Translations under genes and position numbers: made by a program
Shown: positions 46,242-54,286 of the stretch, in pieces
Layout of the letters: each line of letters opens with the position of its first letter
Numbering within the stretch: the stretch's first letter is position 1
The notes under the pieces: model-generated
What the model was told of the DNA's origin: nothing
What the model saw: the letters and a program-made list of their open reading frames with translations, nothing else
The model's database searches: none
From: Myxococcales bacterium
GTDB lineage: Bacteria > Myxococcota_A > Bradymonadia > UBA7976 > UBA1532
Direction of reading: 5' to 3'
NCBI GenBank assembly: GCA_020633465.1
Contig: JACKDN010000022.1
Coordinates: 89,306 to 153,305 of the forward strand
DNA length: 64,000 nucleotides

Positions 46242-47909
46242 TCAGACCGGCGCGGGCCCCGCGTCGATGACCGCCTGGGGCACCTCGGGCAGCTTGCCGA
46301 TGGCGTCCTGGAAGATGCCGGCCAGCTTGTTCGCCGTCTCGCGGTAGGCCGCGGCGTCGTCCCACGCGTTGCGCGGATCGAGCAGCGCGTCGTCCACGCC
46401 GGGCACCGACTTCGGCACGTGCAGCTTGAAGATCGGGTCGTACCAGAAGTTCGAGTCGTCCAGATCCACCCGGCCGTCGCGCACCGCGTTGATGATCGCC
46501 TTGCTGGCCAGGATGTCCACGCGACCCCGGCCCGGGCGGTTCGGCCCCAGCCAGCCGGTGTTGACCAGCCACACCTGCGTCCCGTGCTTCGCGATCAGCT
46601 TGGCCAGCAGGTTCATGTAGTACGCGGGCTTCAGCGGCATGAACGGCTTGCCGAAGAAGCTCGAGAACGTGGGCACGGGCTCGGTGATGCCCTTCTCGGT
46701 GCCCGGCATCTTGCTGGTGAAGCCGCACGCGAAGTGGAACATGCCGCCCTCGACCGTCAGCCGCGCGAGGGGCGGCAGCACCCCGAAGCCGTCCGCGGTC
46801 AGGAAGGTGATGTTCGCCGGCGCGCCCGCCATGCCGCTCGGCTTGGCGCTCTGCACGAAGTCCAGCGGATAGCCCACCCGGCCGTTCGCGGTGATCGACG
46901 CGTTGTCGTAGTCCACCTCGCCGTTCGCGTCCCGCCAGATGTTCTCGGCGGTCGTGCCGTACTTGATGGCGTCGTAGGTCTCGGGCTCCTTGTCCCGCCG
47001 CAGCGACTCCGTCTTCGCGTACTGGCCGCCCTCCATGTTCGACACGATGGCGTCGGCGTCCCCGTCGATCTCGACCACGATCTGGTCGTCGGCCACCGGG
47101 TAGCCCGTGTTCGACAGCGTCGTCTTGCCGGTGCCCGACAGGCCGGCGTGGATGGCGGTGGCCCCGCCCTTCCCCTCGCTGGCGCCCGCGTGCATCGTCA
47201 GCACGCCCTCGAGGGGCAGCCGGAAGTTCTGCACGCAGAAGATGCTCTTCTTGATCTGCCCGTGATAGCGCGTGCCGCCGATGATGGTGGTGCGCCCGGC
47301 CAGGTCGGTGATGATGAAGGGCTTGCCGTTCGTGCCGTCGGCCGGCTCGGCCTCGACGTCGGGCGCGTGCAGGATGGTCCAGCCCGGCTCGAAGTCCACG
47401 AGCTCGGCGGCGGAGGGCCGCAGGAAGATGTTGCGGGCGAACAGCGCGCTCGCCGCCCGGTCGGTCACCACGCGCACGTTCAGGCGGCTGCGCTCCGTGC
47501 GCCCGCTGAAGCCGTCGAAGACGTAGACGTCGCCCGCGCTCGACAGGTGCTGGGTGACGCGGCGACGCAGCCGCTGGTACACGGCCGGATCGATGGGCAG
47601 GTTGTCGTACTGGTTGGCGGCCGGATCACCCCACGCGATGAGGTCGTCGAGGCCCTTGCCGTCGAACCGCAGCTCGGGATCCCGGACGTAGAACGACGAC
47701 TTCGCGGCGCGCCCGACGTTGGGCGTCGTGTCCTGCAGCAGCGCGCCGTTGGCCAGCACCTCGGCCTGCCGGCGCTGGACGGCGGCCTGGTACAGGGCGT
47801 CGACGCCCAGGTTCCGGTAGACCAGCCCGCTGGGCCGGATGTCGTATTCGGCCACCAGCGCACGCCCGTCCTTGAACCGCGACGCGTCTTCGATCGGCTG
47901 CTTGCCCAT
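46242..47909 (-). CDS. pckA: phosphoenolpyruvate carboxykinase (ATP)
   Basis: ATG 47909 preceded by GGAG within GGAGGCGGAG; 555 residues, normal for the ATP-type enzyme. Diagnostic segments are GRTTIIGGTRYHGQIKKS (substrate and oxaloacetate contacts), the P-loop GLSGTGKTTLS (about 254-264), DDQIVVEIDGD (kinase-2 like metal site) and NMEGGQYAKTESL. RVGYPLDFV and the adenine-binding TEPVPTFSSFFGKPFMPL region are also present. It converts oxaloacetate to PEP and CO2 with ATP, the first gluconeogenic step. TATAAA on the minus strand (47940-47945) is a plausible -10, without a good -35. It diverges from the TrmH-like gene. Confidence 0.95.
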   Translation of the reverse strand: MGKQPIEDASRFKDGRALVAEYDIRPSGLVYRNLGVDALYQAAVQRRQAEVLANGALLQDTTPNVGRAAKSSFYVRDPELRFDGKGLDDLIAWGDPAANQYDNLPIDPAVYQRLRRRVTQHLSSAGDVYVFDGFSGRTERSRLNVRVVTDRAASALFARNIFLRPSAAELVDFEPGWTILHAPDVEAEPADGTNGKPFIITDLAGRTTIIGGTRYHGQIKKSIFCVQNFRLPLEGVLTMHAGASEGKGGATAIHAGLSGTGKTTLSNTGYPVADDQIVVEIDGDADAIVSNMEGGQYAKTESLRRDKEPETYDAIKYGTTAENIWRDANGEVDYDNASITANGRVGYPLDFVQSAKPSGMAGAPANITFLTADGFGVLPPLARLTVEGGMFHFACGFTSKMPGTEKGITEPVPTFSSFFGKPFMPLKPAYYMNLLAKLIAKHGTQVWLVNTGWLGPNRPGRGRVDILASKAIINAVRDGRVDLDDSNFWYDPIFKLHVPKSVPGVDDALLDPRNAWDDAAAYRETANKLAGIFQDAIGKLPEVPQAVIDAGPAPV

Positions 47910-47984
47910 GGCTCCGCCTCCACCGCAGGTGTCGCGCGCTTTATAACGCATTGCGTCGTACGCCGACCACCCACACCGCCCCCT

Positions 47985-48013
47985 TTGCGCTCCTGTCGCC
48001 GTTCCGCTACACA
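47985..48013 (+). promoter_or_regulatory. candidate leaderless promoter for the TrmH-like gene
   Basis: TTGCGC (47985-47990), 17 bases, TACACA (48008-48013), then six bases to ATG 48020. Initiation seven bases after the -10 would coincide with the A of the ATG. There is no Shine-Dalgarno upstream. Confidence 0.4.
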
Positions 48014-48019
48014 CGCGCC

Positions 48020-48748
48020 ATGCAACCGCCCGCCGCCGCCTCGCCCGCCGCCGACCTCGTGGTCGACGGGCGCGCCTACCCCGCCCCGGCCGTGGTCGAG
48101 GCCCTGACCCCCCACCTGCTGCCGGCGCGCATCGAGCGCATGCGACAGGTGCTCGACGCGCGCCTCGCGTCGGTGGCCCTCGGGGTCGAGGATCTGCACC
48201 ACGGTCACAACGGCGCGGCCTGCCTGCGCACCGCCGAGGCCTTCGGCGTGCAGGACGTCGTGGCCGCCGAGGTGCGCAACGCCTATCCCCTGCCCGCCCG
48301 CCCCAACCGCAAGGTCACCATGGCGGCGCACGCCTGGCTCGATCTGCACCGCCTGCCCGACGCCGACGCCTTGCTGACCTGGGCGCGCGCCCGCGACATG
48401 CGCGTCTTCGGCGCCGGCCCGCGGGGCGCGCTCACCCTCGAGACCCTGCCCATCGACACGCCGCTGCTGGTGCTCTTCGGCAACGAGGCCGAGGGCCTCT
48501 TGCCCACCACCCTCGACGCCTGCGACGACGTCTTCCGCATCCCCATGTTCGGCTTCACCGAGAGCTTCAACGTCTCGGTCAGCGTCGGCGTCGCCCTCGC
48601 CGACGTCACCCGCCGCCGGCGCGCGGCCCTGGCCGCCGAAGGCCGCGCGGGCGATCTGCCGCCCGCCCGGCGCGACGCCCTGCTGGCGCGCTGGTGCGTC
48701 GCCGACGTCCGCGGCGCCGGCGCCATCCTGCGCCGCAAGCTCGACTGA
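48020..48748 (+). CDS. trmH: SpoU/TrmH-family tRNA (Gm18) 2'-O-methyltransferase
   Basis: 242 residues from ATG 48020. Begins with the substrate-binding helix ARIERMRQVLDARLAS, then SpoU motif 1 VEDLHHGHNGAACLRTAEAFG, motif 2 LLVLFGNEAEGL and motif 3 IPMFGFTESFNVSVSVGVAL, whose residues build the knotted SAM site. The R in motif 1 (CLRTAE) is the catalytic Arg. The C-terminal RW...DVRG.AILRRK helix is typical of TrmH, which methylates G18 of tRNA, rather than of rRNA-specific RlmB. No ribosome site; transcript possibly leaderless. Confidence 0.78.
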   Translation: MQPPAAASPAADLVVDGRAYPAPAVVEALTPHLLPARIERMRQVLDARLASVALGVEDLHHGHNGAACLRTAEAFGVQDVVAAEVRNAYPLPARPNRKVTMAAHAWLDLHRLPDADALLTWARARDMRVFGAGPRGALTLETLPIDTPLLVLFGNEAEGLLPTTLDACDDVFRIPMFGFTESFNVSVSVGVALADVTRRRRAALAAEGRAGDLPPARRDALLARWCVADVRGAGAILRRKLD

Positions 48749-48757
48749 CCGCGCCGC

Positions 48758-49546
48758 TCACGGCGGCGCCTGCCGCGCGCACAGCCGGCCCGCCCGCGCC
48801 CGCTCCAGATCCTTCTTCGCCGATCGCCGCCGATCCTCGCTGCTGAAGCCGTCGAGCGCGACCGCCGCCTCGAGCAGATCCACCTGAAAGGCGCGCCAGC
48901 CCTCGATCCGCGCGACGAAGTCCGCGTCCGCGCAGCCGAAGGCCAGCCGCCGCGCCAGCACCGCCACCAGATCGGCCTCCAGCGGATGCGCGCGCGCCAC
49001 GGCCAGCAGCCGCGTCACCAGCGGCCCGTCGAAGCTGGCCACCAGATCGGCGTAGCCCGGCTTCCGCTGGGCGTGCGCGTTGGCCAGCCCGACCGCGGCG
49101 AAGGCCCGCACGGCCGGCGCGGCGTCGTCCCCCTGCGCGTCGGCCAGCAGGCCGTCGTGGCACAGCGCCGCGAAGTGGTGCCAGCCGCGCTGCTCGGCCC
49201 AGCGACAATGCGACGCCCACACCACGCGCCGCGCCCACGCGGCGGCCAGCGGCTGCCCCGCCGCCCGCACCTTGGCCAGGGCCTCGTCCGCCGCCGCGCG
49301 ATCCCCCAGCGACAGCCGCGCCGAGGCCGCGATCAGCCAGGCCTGCGGTGACCCGCCGCCCTCCTCGTCGGCGGCCACGCTGCGCCGCGCCTCGGCGTCG
49401 GCGTCCAGCAGCGCGGCGCGCCCGACCGCCGGACGCCCCTGCGCCAAGGCCGCCAGCCCGTCCGCGTGGCGCCGCTTCGCCACCTCGAGGTGCGACGTCG
49501 CGCAGCCGGCGCACAGCAGCAGCAGCGCCGCCGGGATCACCCTCAC
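48758..49546 (-). CDS. lipoprotein of unknown function, last gene of a six-gene chain
   Basis: GTG 49546 overlaps the upstream gene's stop (GTGA); 262 residues. LLLLCAGC (Cys15) is the lipobox. The mature part is helical, with Ala-rich helix pairs resembling TPR/Sel1 scaffolds (HADGLAALAQGRPAVGRAALLDADAE; GDRAAADEALAKVRAAG), and several Trp/His/Cys residues in the centre (WASHCRWAEQRGWHHFAALCH). No enzyme motif. Its place behind a two-component system and a binding-protein-like lipoprotein suggests it is part of a sensing or envelope-stress module. Confidence 0.6.
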   Translation of the reverse strand: MRVIPAALLLLCAGCATSHLEVAKRRHADGLAALAQGRPAVGRAALLDADAEARRSVAADEEGGGSPQAWLIAASARLSLGDRAAADEALAKVRAAGQPLAAAWARRVVWASHCRWAEQRGWHHFAALCHDGLLADAQGDDAAPAVRAFAAVGLANAHAQRKPGYADLVASFDGPLVTRLLAVARAHPLEADLVAVLARRLAFGCADADFVARIEGWRAFQVDLLEAAVALDGFSSEDRRRSAKKDLERARAGRLCARQAPP

Positions 49547-50151
49547 GCCGGCCGCTCCAGCAGGGTCTCGACCAGGGCCCGCCAGTGCGTCTCGAGCGCC
49601 GCGCGCGCCTCGGCGTCGTCGCGCTCGGGCCCCGCCCCCACCACCAACGTGGCCAGATCGGCCAGCGCGCGGCGGCTCGCCTCGGCCCGCGTGATGCGCC
49701 GCAGCCAGGCCGCCACGTCGTCGTACTGCTCGACGATCCCGCGCAGGTCCCCGCGCGCCAACTCGACCGCGAACACCGCCTGCAGCGCGGGCCGGCGGAG
49801 CACGGTCACCTCGTACAGGATGCGGTGCGCGCGCTGCAGCGCTTCCCAGTCCTCCGCCTCGACCTCGGCCCGGAACTGCTCGGCCAGCGCGGGTGGATCG
49901 GCGTCGATCGAGAAGAGGTCGAGCACCTCGTCGGGCCCGGGCACGTCGTAGCCCGCGGGCAGCACGCCGATGGGCGCGTCGAGCACCGCGCGCCAGCGCG
50001 CGGCGGCCTGCGTCAACACCAGCTGCGCCAGCCCGGCGGCCACCTTCAGCGCGAAGGCCGGCACGGGCGCGCCCGCCGCCAGCCAGTCGGCGCCGGCGAA
50101 GAAGCGCTCTGCGGCGCGACCGAACAGGTCCATGCGCGCCGCGCGGTTCAT
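49543..50151 (-). CDS. cytoplasmic helical protein of unknown function in the sensor operon
   Basis: 202 residues from ATG 50151, seven bases after the response regulator's stop. No signal or membrane helix. It is almost entirely helical, with Asp/Glu-rich surface and aromatic patches (AERFFAGADWLAAG; DWEALQRAHRILYEVTVL). I recognise no family or catalytic residues. Coupled downstream by GTGA overlap to a lipoprotein gene. Coexpression with the regulator suggests it modulates or is the output of this system. Confidence 0.55.
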   Translation of the reverse strand: MNRAARMDLFGRAAERFFAGADWLAAGAPVPAFALKVAAGLAQLVLTQAAARWRAVLDAPIGVLPAGYDVPGPDEVLDLFSIDADPPALAEQFRAEVEAEDWEALQRAHRILYEVTVLRRPALQAVFAVELARGDLRGIVEQYDDVAAWLRRITRAEASRRALADLATLVVGAGPERDDAEARAALETHWRALVETLLERPA

Positions 50152-50158
50152 GGCGTGC

Positions 50159-50776
50159 TCACTTCAGGTTCTGGTCCACGAGGCCGACGCGGATGGCGTA
50201 GCGCACCAGACCGGCGATGTCGTTGATGCCCAGCTTCGCCATCACCCGCGCGCGGTGGTGCTCGGCGGTGCGCGGGCTGATGCCCAGCACCCCGCCGATC
50301 TCCTTGCTGGTGTGGCCCTCGGCCAGGAGCGTCAGCACCTCGCGTTCGCGCGGGCTCAGCTCTTCGGCCTGCCGCGCGCGCTCGGCGCCGGGCGACAAGA
50401 AGGTCTCGCCCGCCGCCACGGCGCGGATGGCCGTCACCACGTCGCGCACCCCGCTGCCCTTCAGCAGATAGCCCTTGGCGCCGGCGTCCAGCGCCCGCTG
50501 CACCCACACGTGGTCGTGGTACATGCTCAGCACCACCACCTTGGGCGGACGCGGCAGCTCGTCGAGCCGCTTGATCACCTCCAGCCCCGACAGCCCCGGC
50601 AGCGCCAGGTCGCACAACACGACGTCGGGCGGATCGGCCAGCAGCGCGTCCAGGGCGGCGCGTCCGTCACCCGCCTCGCCGGTCACCTCGATGTCGTCGG
50701 CGGTCTCGAGCAGCGCGACCAGGCCCTGCCGGACGATCGTGTGGTCCTCGACCATGTACACCCGAATGCGATCCAC
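50159..50776 (-). CDS. NarL/FixJ-type response regulator
   Basis: 205 residues from GTG 50776, five bases after GGAGG; an in-frame ATG at 50797 overlapping the kinase stop is the alternative start (seven more residues). The receiver domain has VEDH (Asp pocket, 9-12), phospho-acceptor Asp56 in CDLALPG, Ser/Met near 84 (VVLSMYH) and Lys at about 106 (GYLLKGSG). The LuxR-type helix-turn-helix follows at the C-terminus (LSPREREVLTLLAEGHTSKEIG; RTAEHHRARVMAKLG). It is the obvious partner of the kinase just upstream and should activate transcription when phosphorylated, perhaps of its own operon. Confidence 0.92.
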   Translation of the reverse strand: MDRIRVYMVEDHTIVRQGLVALLETADDIEVTGEAGDGRAALDALLADPPDVVLCDLALPGLSGLEVIKRLDELPRPPKVVVLSMYHDHVWVQRALDAGAKGYLLKGSGVRDVVTAIRAVAAGETFLSPGAERARQAEELSPREREVLTLLAEGHTSKEIGGVLGISPRTAEHHRARVMAKLGINDIAGLVRYAIRVGLVDQNLK

Positions 50777-50793
50777 GCTCACCTCCGCCGCCA

Positions 50794-52020
50794 TCATACC
50801 TGGGGCACCCACGCCAGCAACCGCACGCCCCCCGCCGCCGGCGAGTCGACGTCCAGATAGCCGCCCAGCCCCTCGACGCGCTCGCGCGCACCGACCAGGC
50901 CCAGGCCTCCACCGGACGCGTCCTGCTCGAGGCCGCGCCCGTCGTCTTCGATCACCAGCCGCCAGCCGTCGTCGGCGGCGTCCAGCACGAGCCGCACGCG
51001 AGACGCGTCGGCGTGGCGCGCCACGTTCGTCAGCGCCTCCTGCCCCACGCGGAACAGCACCTCGGCCACGTCGGCCGGCGGCTCGACCGGCGCCAGATCG
51101 ACCTCGAGCGCCAGCCCCGCGGTCTCGGCCCAGCGCTCGGCGTGGCCCCGCAGCGCCGTCGCCAGCCCCAGCGCGTCCAGCGCGGGCGGCCGCAGGTTGT
51201 GCGCCAGGCGCCGGACGTCCTCGACGGCCCCGTCCACCGCGGCCATCGCCTGCTCGACCTGGGCCGCGGCGCCCACCGGATCGCCCAGCCGCGCCTCGAT
51301 CGCGGTCAGCCTCAGCCGCAGCCCGGTCAGCGTCTGCCCCAGCTCGTCGTGCAGGTCGCGGCTGATGCGCGCCCGCTCCTCCTCCTGCACGCTCACCAGC
51401 CGGCCGCCCAGCGCGCGCAGCTCCGCGGTGCGCGCGGCCACCCGCGCCTCGAGGCCGGCGTTGGCGTCCACCAGCGCGTCCCACAGCTCGAGGTTGCGCG
51501 CGTCGCCGCGGCGCACCGTGCTGAGCGGCAGGACGAACAGGGTCAGCGCCAGCAGCAGCCCGGCGACGGCCGAGGCCGACCAGACCCACCGCGAGCGCGC
51601 GCGCAGCGGCCCGGCCGGCAGCTCGACCTGCACGCGGGCCGCCGCGCGGCCCTCGACCCGCACCGCGGCCCACGCGGTGACGGCGCCCCCGGCCACGGCG
51701 GGACCGGCCTCGATCGTCCCCGCCCGGCCAGGCAGCTGCAGGTGCACGTGGGCGCTGACCGGCGGCGACGCCACCGGGATCAGCGCCGCGCTCAGGCGCG
51801 CCCGGTCGTAGGCCCACAGCCGCGGTCGCAGGTGCGCCTGCGCCTCGACCTGCTCGGCGACCTGCCGCGCCCACACGGCCGCCTCGCTCTGCCGCTCGGC
51901 CAGGGCCAGGCGGCCCCACGCCCAGGGCAGCGCCACGCCCACCACCAGCCCGGCCAGCACGGCGAGGGGCGCCATGCGCCGCGCGAAGGCCGGGGCCAGC
52001 GGTCCGGGGCGCCGCGCCAC
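50794..52020 (-). CDS. NarX/DesK-type membrane histidine kinase
   Basis: 408 residues from GTG 52020, one base after the upstream stop. Two membrane helices (about 15-36 and 150-168) flank a periplasmic sensor of about 110 residues (beta-rich, HVHLQLPGRAGTIEAG). A coiled linker leads to the HisKA_3 dimerisation domain with His224 (RISRDLHDELGQTLTG) and a short HATPase (GQEALTNVARHADAS; DDGRGL; GGGLGLVGARERV). The HisKA_3/HATPase pair fits NarL-type regulators, and one is encoded next. The periplasmic loop is the probable contact with the binding-protein-like lipoprotein encoded immediately upstream. Confidence 0.92.
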   Translation of the reverse strand: MARRPGPLAPAFARRMAPLAVLAGLVVGVALPWAWGRLALAERQSEAAVWARQVAEQVEAQAHLRPRLWAYDRARLSAALIPVASPPVSAHVHLQLPGRAGTIEAGPAVAGGAVTAWAAVRVEGRAAARVQVELPAGPLRARSRWVWSASAVAGLLLALTLFVLPLSTVRRGDARNLELWDALVDANAGLEARVAARTAELRALGGRLVSVQEEERARISRDLHDELGQTLTGLRLRLTAIEARLGDPVGAAAQVEQAMAAVDGAVEDVRRLAHNLRPPALDALGLATALRGHAERWAETAGLALEVDLAPVEPPADVAEVLFRVGQEALTNVARHADASRVRLVLDAADDGWRLVIEDDGRGLEQDASGGGLGLVGARERVEGLGGYLDVDSPAAGGVRLLAWVPQV

Positions 52021-52021
52021 C

Positions 52022-52801
52022 TCAGGGCACCTCGAAGCCGAAGTCGGCCGCCAGCGAGCGCGCCTCTTCGCTCTGCACGAAGGCCAGGAAGGCGCGCAGG
52101 CGCGGGGACGCCGACGCGCCCGGGCGCACCCACAGAGGCACCCGCACGTCGACCTCGGCCACCTGCGCCAGCCACAGCGGGCTCGCGCTCAGCTGAAGGT
52201 TGCCCGAGTCCACCAGGCCCACGGTGCCGGGGCTGCGGCGCAGCGCCTCCAGCACCTGCGCGTCGCGGGCCAGCACCTCGGCGCCGCCCACCCGAGCGGC
52301 CGCCTGCAGGGGCGCCGCCCACGCCGGCGCCACCTCGGCGAGCGCCTGCATCAGCGGATCGTCCGCGCTGCGCAGCACGAAGCGCACCGGCAGGCCGCTG
52401 GGCCAGGCGCGCACGGCGCCGCGCGCCATGTCCCGCACCTGCTCGACGGTCAGCGTGCGCGCCGCGACGCCCGCGCCCACCGCCATCACGGGCCGGGTGC
52501 GGGCCAGCACGACGGCCCCGGGCGGCGGCGCGCCGATGCCCAGCGCGGCGTCCACCAGCCCCTCGGCCAGCGCCTCGTCGGCGCGATCGATGGGGGCCTC
52601 GACGACGAGGGGGGTGCCCGGCGTGCGCGTCTGGAAGACGGCCGCCAGGCGCGCGACGAGGGGCGTCGCCGAGGACGCCCCGGCGAGGCGCACCACCTGC
52701 TCGGGCGGGCGCGCGGGCGGCGGCTCGAGGGGGGGCGGCGCGGGCGCCTCGGCGCAGGCGGCGACGGCGATCAGCGTCAACGCCGGCCCGGCCCACCGCA
52801 T
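52022..52801 (-). CDS. periplasmic-binding-protein-like lipoprotein (PstS-type fold)
   Basis: ATG 52801 overlaps the preceding stop (ATGA); 259 residues. LIAVAAC (Cys16) is the lipobox, then a Pro-rich linker. VVRLAGASSATPLVARLAAVFQ resembles the opening of phosphate-type binding proteins (G-S-x-T-x-x-P). APIDRADEALAEGLVDAALGIG, VLARTRPVMAVGAGVAARTLTVEQV, and the TVGLVDSGNLQ and FLAFVQSEEAR segments fit the two-lobe fold seen in PstS and in binding proteins attached to sensor kinases. No ABC permease or ATPase is adjacent, so transport is unlikely; a ligand-presenting role for the downstream kinase fits better. Ligand unknown. Confidence 0.7.
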   Translation of the reverse strand: MRWAGPALTLIAVAACAEAPAPPPLEPPPARPPEQVVRLAGASSATPLVARLAAVFQTRTPGTPLVVEAPIDRADEALAEGLVDAALGIGAPPPGAVVLARTRPVMAVGAGVAARTLTVEQVRDMARGAVRAWPSGLPVRFVLRSADDPLMQALAEVAPAWAAPLQAAARVGGAEVLARDAQVLEALRRSPGTVGLVDSGNLQLSASPLWLAQVAEVDVRVPLWVRPGASASPRLRAFLAFVQSEEARSLAADFGFEVP

Positions 52802-53445
52802 CAGGGCCGCCGACGGCGCGCCGGCACCCAGTCCTCGACGTGCTCGACCGGGCGCTCGGGCACCACCTGAAGCGGCGTGCCCAGCACCTTGCCCAGCCGC
52901 TCGAGCAGGGCCGGCGTCAAGCGCGAGAAGGCGGCGCCCTCGATGAGGAACCAGAACCGCGCCAGGGCCGTGGGCTGCCCGAAGTCGATGTCGCGCAGCT
53001 CGAGCTCGGTGCGGCACGACGGGCAGGTGTAGGTGAAGCGGTGCACCGGGAAGACGTCGAGGCGGCCGAGGGCCTCGGCCAGGCCCGCCGGATCGATCTC
53101 GTCACCGCAGATCGTGCACGTCGCGCCGGGGAAGCCGTCCGCCTGAGGCAGCTCGGGCAGGAACGTCGCCCGCCGGGCGCGGTGGACGTGCCAGGCCTCG
53201 AAGGTCAGCTCGGCCGGCAGCAGGTGGTCGTCCGCGTCGGACGGGAACAGGTTGGCCACGTCACGCCCGGGGGGATACTCGTCGGGCGACGCGGCCTCGC
53301 CGATCACCCCGTTCTCCTGCAGGAACCTGATGGCAGCGTCGACCGCCGCGTCCTCGGGCACCGGAGCGCGCCGGCTGCGGGGGGCGAGGTACAGGTTCAG
53401 CATCGAGGCGTCCTTCGCTGGCGGGGCGGCGCCATCTTTGGCCAT
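52801..53445 (-). CDS. zinc-ribbon-containing cytoplasmic protein, first gene of the sensor operon
   Basis: ATG 53445 (GGGGGA upstream) is preferred to the GC-rich extension; 214 residues. No signal. The first 90 residues are acidic and probably loosely folded (DEYPPGRDVANLFPSDADD). A CxxC...CxxC pair (CTICGDE and CPSCRTE, about 40 residues apart) should bind one zinc. The C-terminal third is helical (TALARFWFLIEGAAFSRLTPALLERLGKVL). I do not recognise the family. The stop overlaps the binding-protein gene, tying it to the kinase/regulator set, perhaps as a regulator or metal-dependent adaptor. Confidence 0.62.
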   Translation of the reverse strand: MAKDGAAPPAKDASMLNLYLAPRSRRAPVPEDAAVDAAIRFLQENGVIGEAASPDEYPPGRDVANLFPSDADDHLLPAELTFEAWHVHRARRATFLPELPQADGFPGATCTICGDEIDPAGLAEALGRLDVFPVHRFTYTCPSCRTELELRDIDFGQPTALARFWFLIEGAAFSRLTPALLERLGKVLGTPLQVVPERPVEHVEDWVPARRRRP

Positions 53446-53477
53446 GCCGTCCCCCCGGCGCAACCGTGCCGAGGCGC

Positions 53478-53505
53478 TTGCGGGCCCTCGCCGGTCTGAT
53501 AGGGT
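53478..53505 (+). promoter_or_regulatory. candidate promoter for the CoA-transferase genes
   Basis: TTGCGG (53478-53483), 16 bases, TAGGGT (53500-53505) in the divergent gap. Transcription from about 53512 would give a 60-base leader with GGAGG at 53557-53561, eleven bases before ATG 53573. Confidence 0.4.
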
Positions 53506-53572
53506 GCTCGCGTCCCGGCGCGGCGCCTGCGGGTCCCGCGCCCCACCCGGTCGCCTGGAGGACGCGGGCCCG

Positions 53573-54283
53573 ATGAACAAGACCTACGCTTCGGCCGAGG
53601 ACGCCGTCGCCGATCTCGCCGACGGCATCACGCTGCTCGTCGGCGGCTTCGGCCTGTCCGGCAACCCCGAGAACCTCATCCGCGCGGTGCACGACCGCGG
53701 CCTGAAGGACCTCACCCTCGTCAGCAACAACGCCGGCGTCGACGGCAAGGGCCTCGGCGTGCTGCTCGAGGCCCGCCAGGTGCGCCGCATGGTCGGCTCG
53801 TACGTCGGCGAGAACAAGGAGTTCGAGCGGCAGTTCCTGGCCGGCGAGCTGGAAGTGGAGCTCTGCCCCCAGGGCACGCTGGCCGAGCGCCTGCGCGCCG
53901 CCGGGGCGGGCATCGCCGCGTTCTACACGCCCACCGGCGTCGGCACGCAGCGCGCCGAGGGACGCGAGACGCGCGCCTTCAATGGCCGCGACTATCTGCT
54001 CGAGGAGGCCCTGCCCGGCGACGTCGCGCTCGTGAAGGCCTGGAAGGGCGACACCCACGGCAACCTCGTCTTCCGCAAGACCGCCCGCAACTTCAACCCG
54101 CTGGTCGCCAGGGCCGGCCGGCTGACGATCGCCGAGGTCGAGCACCTCGTGCCCGCCGGCGAGCTCGATCCGGACGCCATCCACCTGCCCGGCATCTACG
54201 TCCAGCGCATCCTGCAGGGCGCGCGCTACGACAAGTGGATCGAGCAGCGCACCGTCCGCCCGCGTTCGGCACAGGAGGCCTGA
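53573..54283 (+). CDS. scoA: 3-oxoacid (succinyl-CoA:acetoacetate) CoA-transferase subunit A
   Basis: 236 residues from ATG 53573. The family glycine-rich opening is LLVGGFGLSGNPENLI (about 22-37), followed by LVSNNAGVDGKGLGVL, VGENKEFERQFLAGELEVEL and CPQGTLAERLRAAGAGI. FYTPTGVGT and NFNPLVA are also present, all signatures of ScoA/AtoD alpha subunits. It works with ScoB to move CoA from succinyl-CoA to acetoacetate or related 3-oxoacids, linking ketone-body or polyhydroxybutyrate use to the citric acid cycle. The beta subunit gene follows after three bases. Donor preference (succinate or acetate) is not decided by the sequence. Confidence 0.93.
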   Translation: MNKTYASAEDAVADLADGITLLVGGFGLSGNPENLIRAVHDRGLKDLTLVSNNAGVDGKGLGVLLEARQVRRMVGSYVGENKEFERQFLAGELEVELCPQGTLAERLRAAGAGIAAFYTPTGVGTQRAEGRETRAFNGRDYLLEEALPGDVALVKAWKGDTHGNLVFRKTARNFNPLVARAGRLTIAEVEHLVPAGELDPDAIHLPGIYVQRILQGARYDKWIEQRTVRPRSAQEA

Positions 54284-54286
54284 CCG

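Noticed and set aside
52802..53017. N-terminal extension of the binding-protein-like gene
   Set aside because: The extension overlaps the zinc-ribbon gene in another frame; ATG 52801 gives a proper lipoprotein signal and an ATGA overlap.
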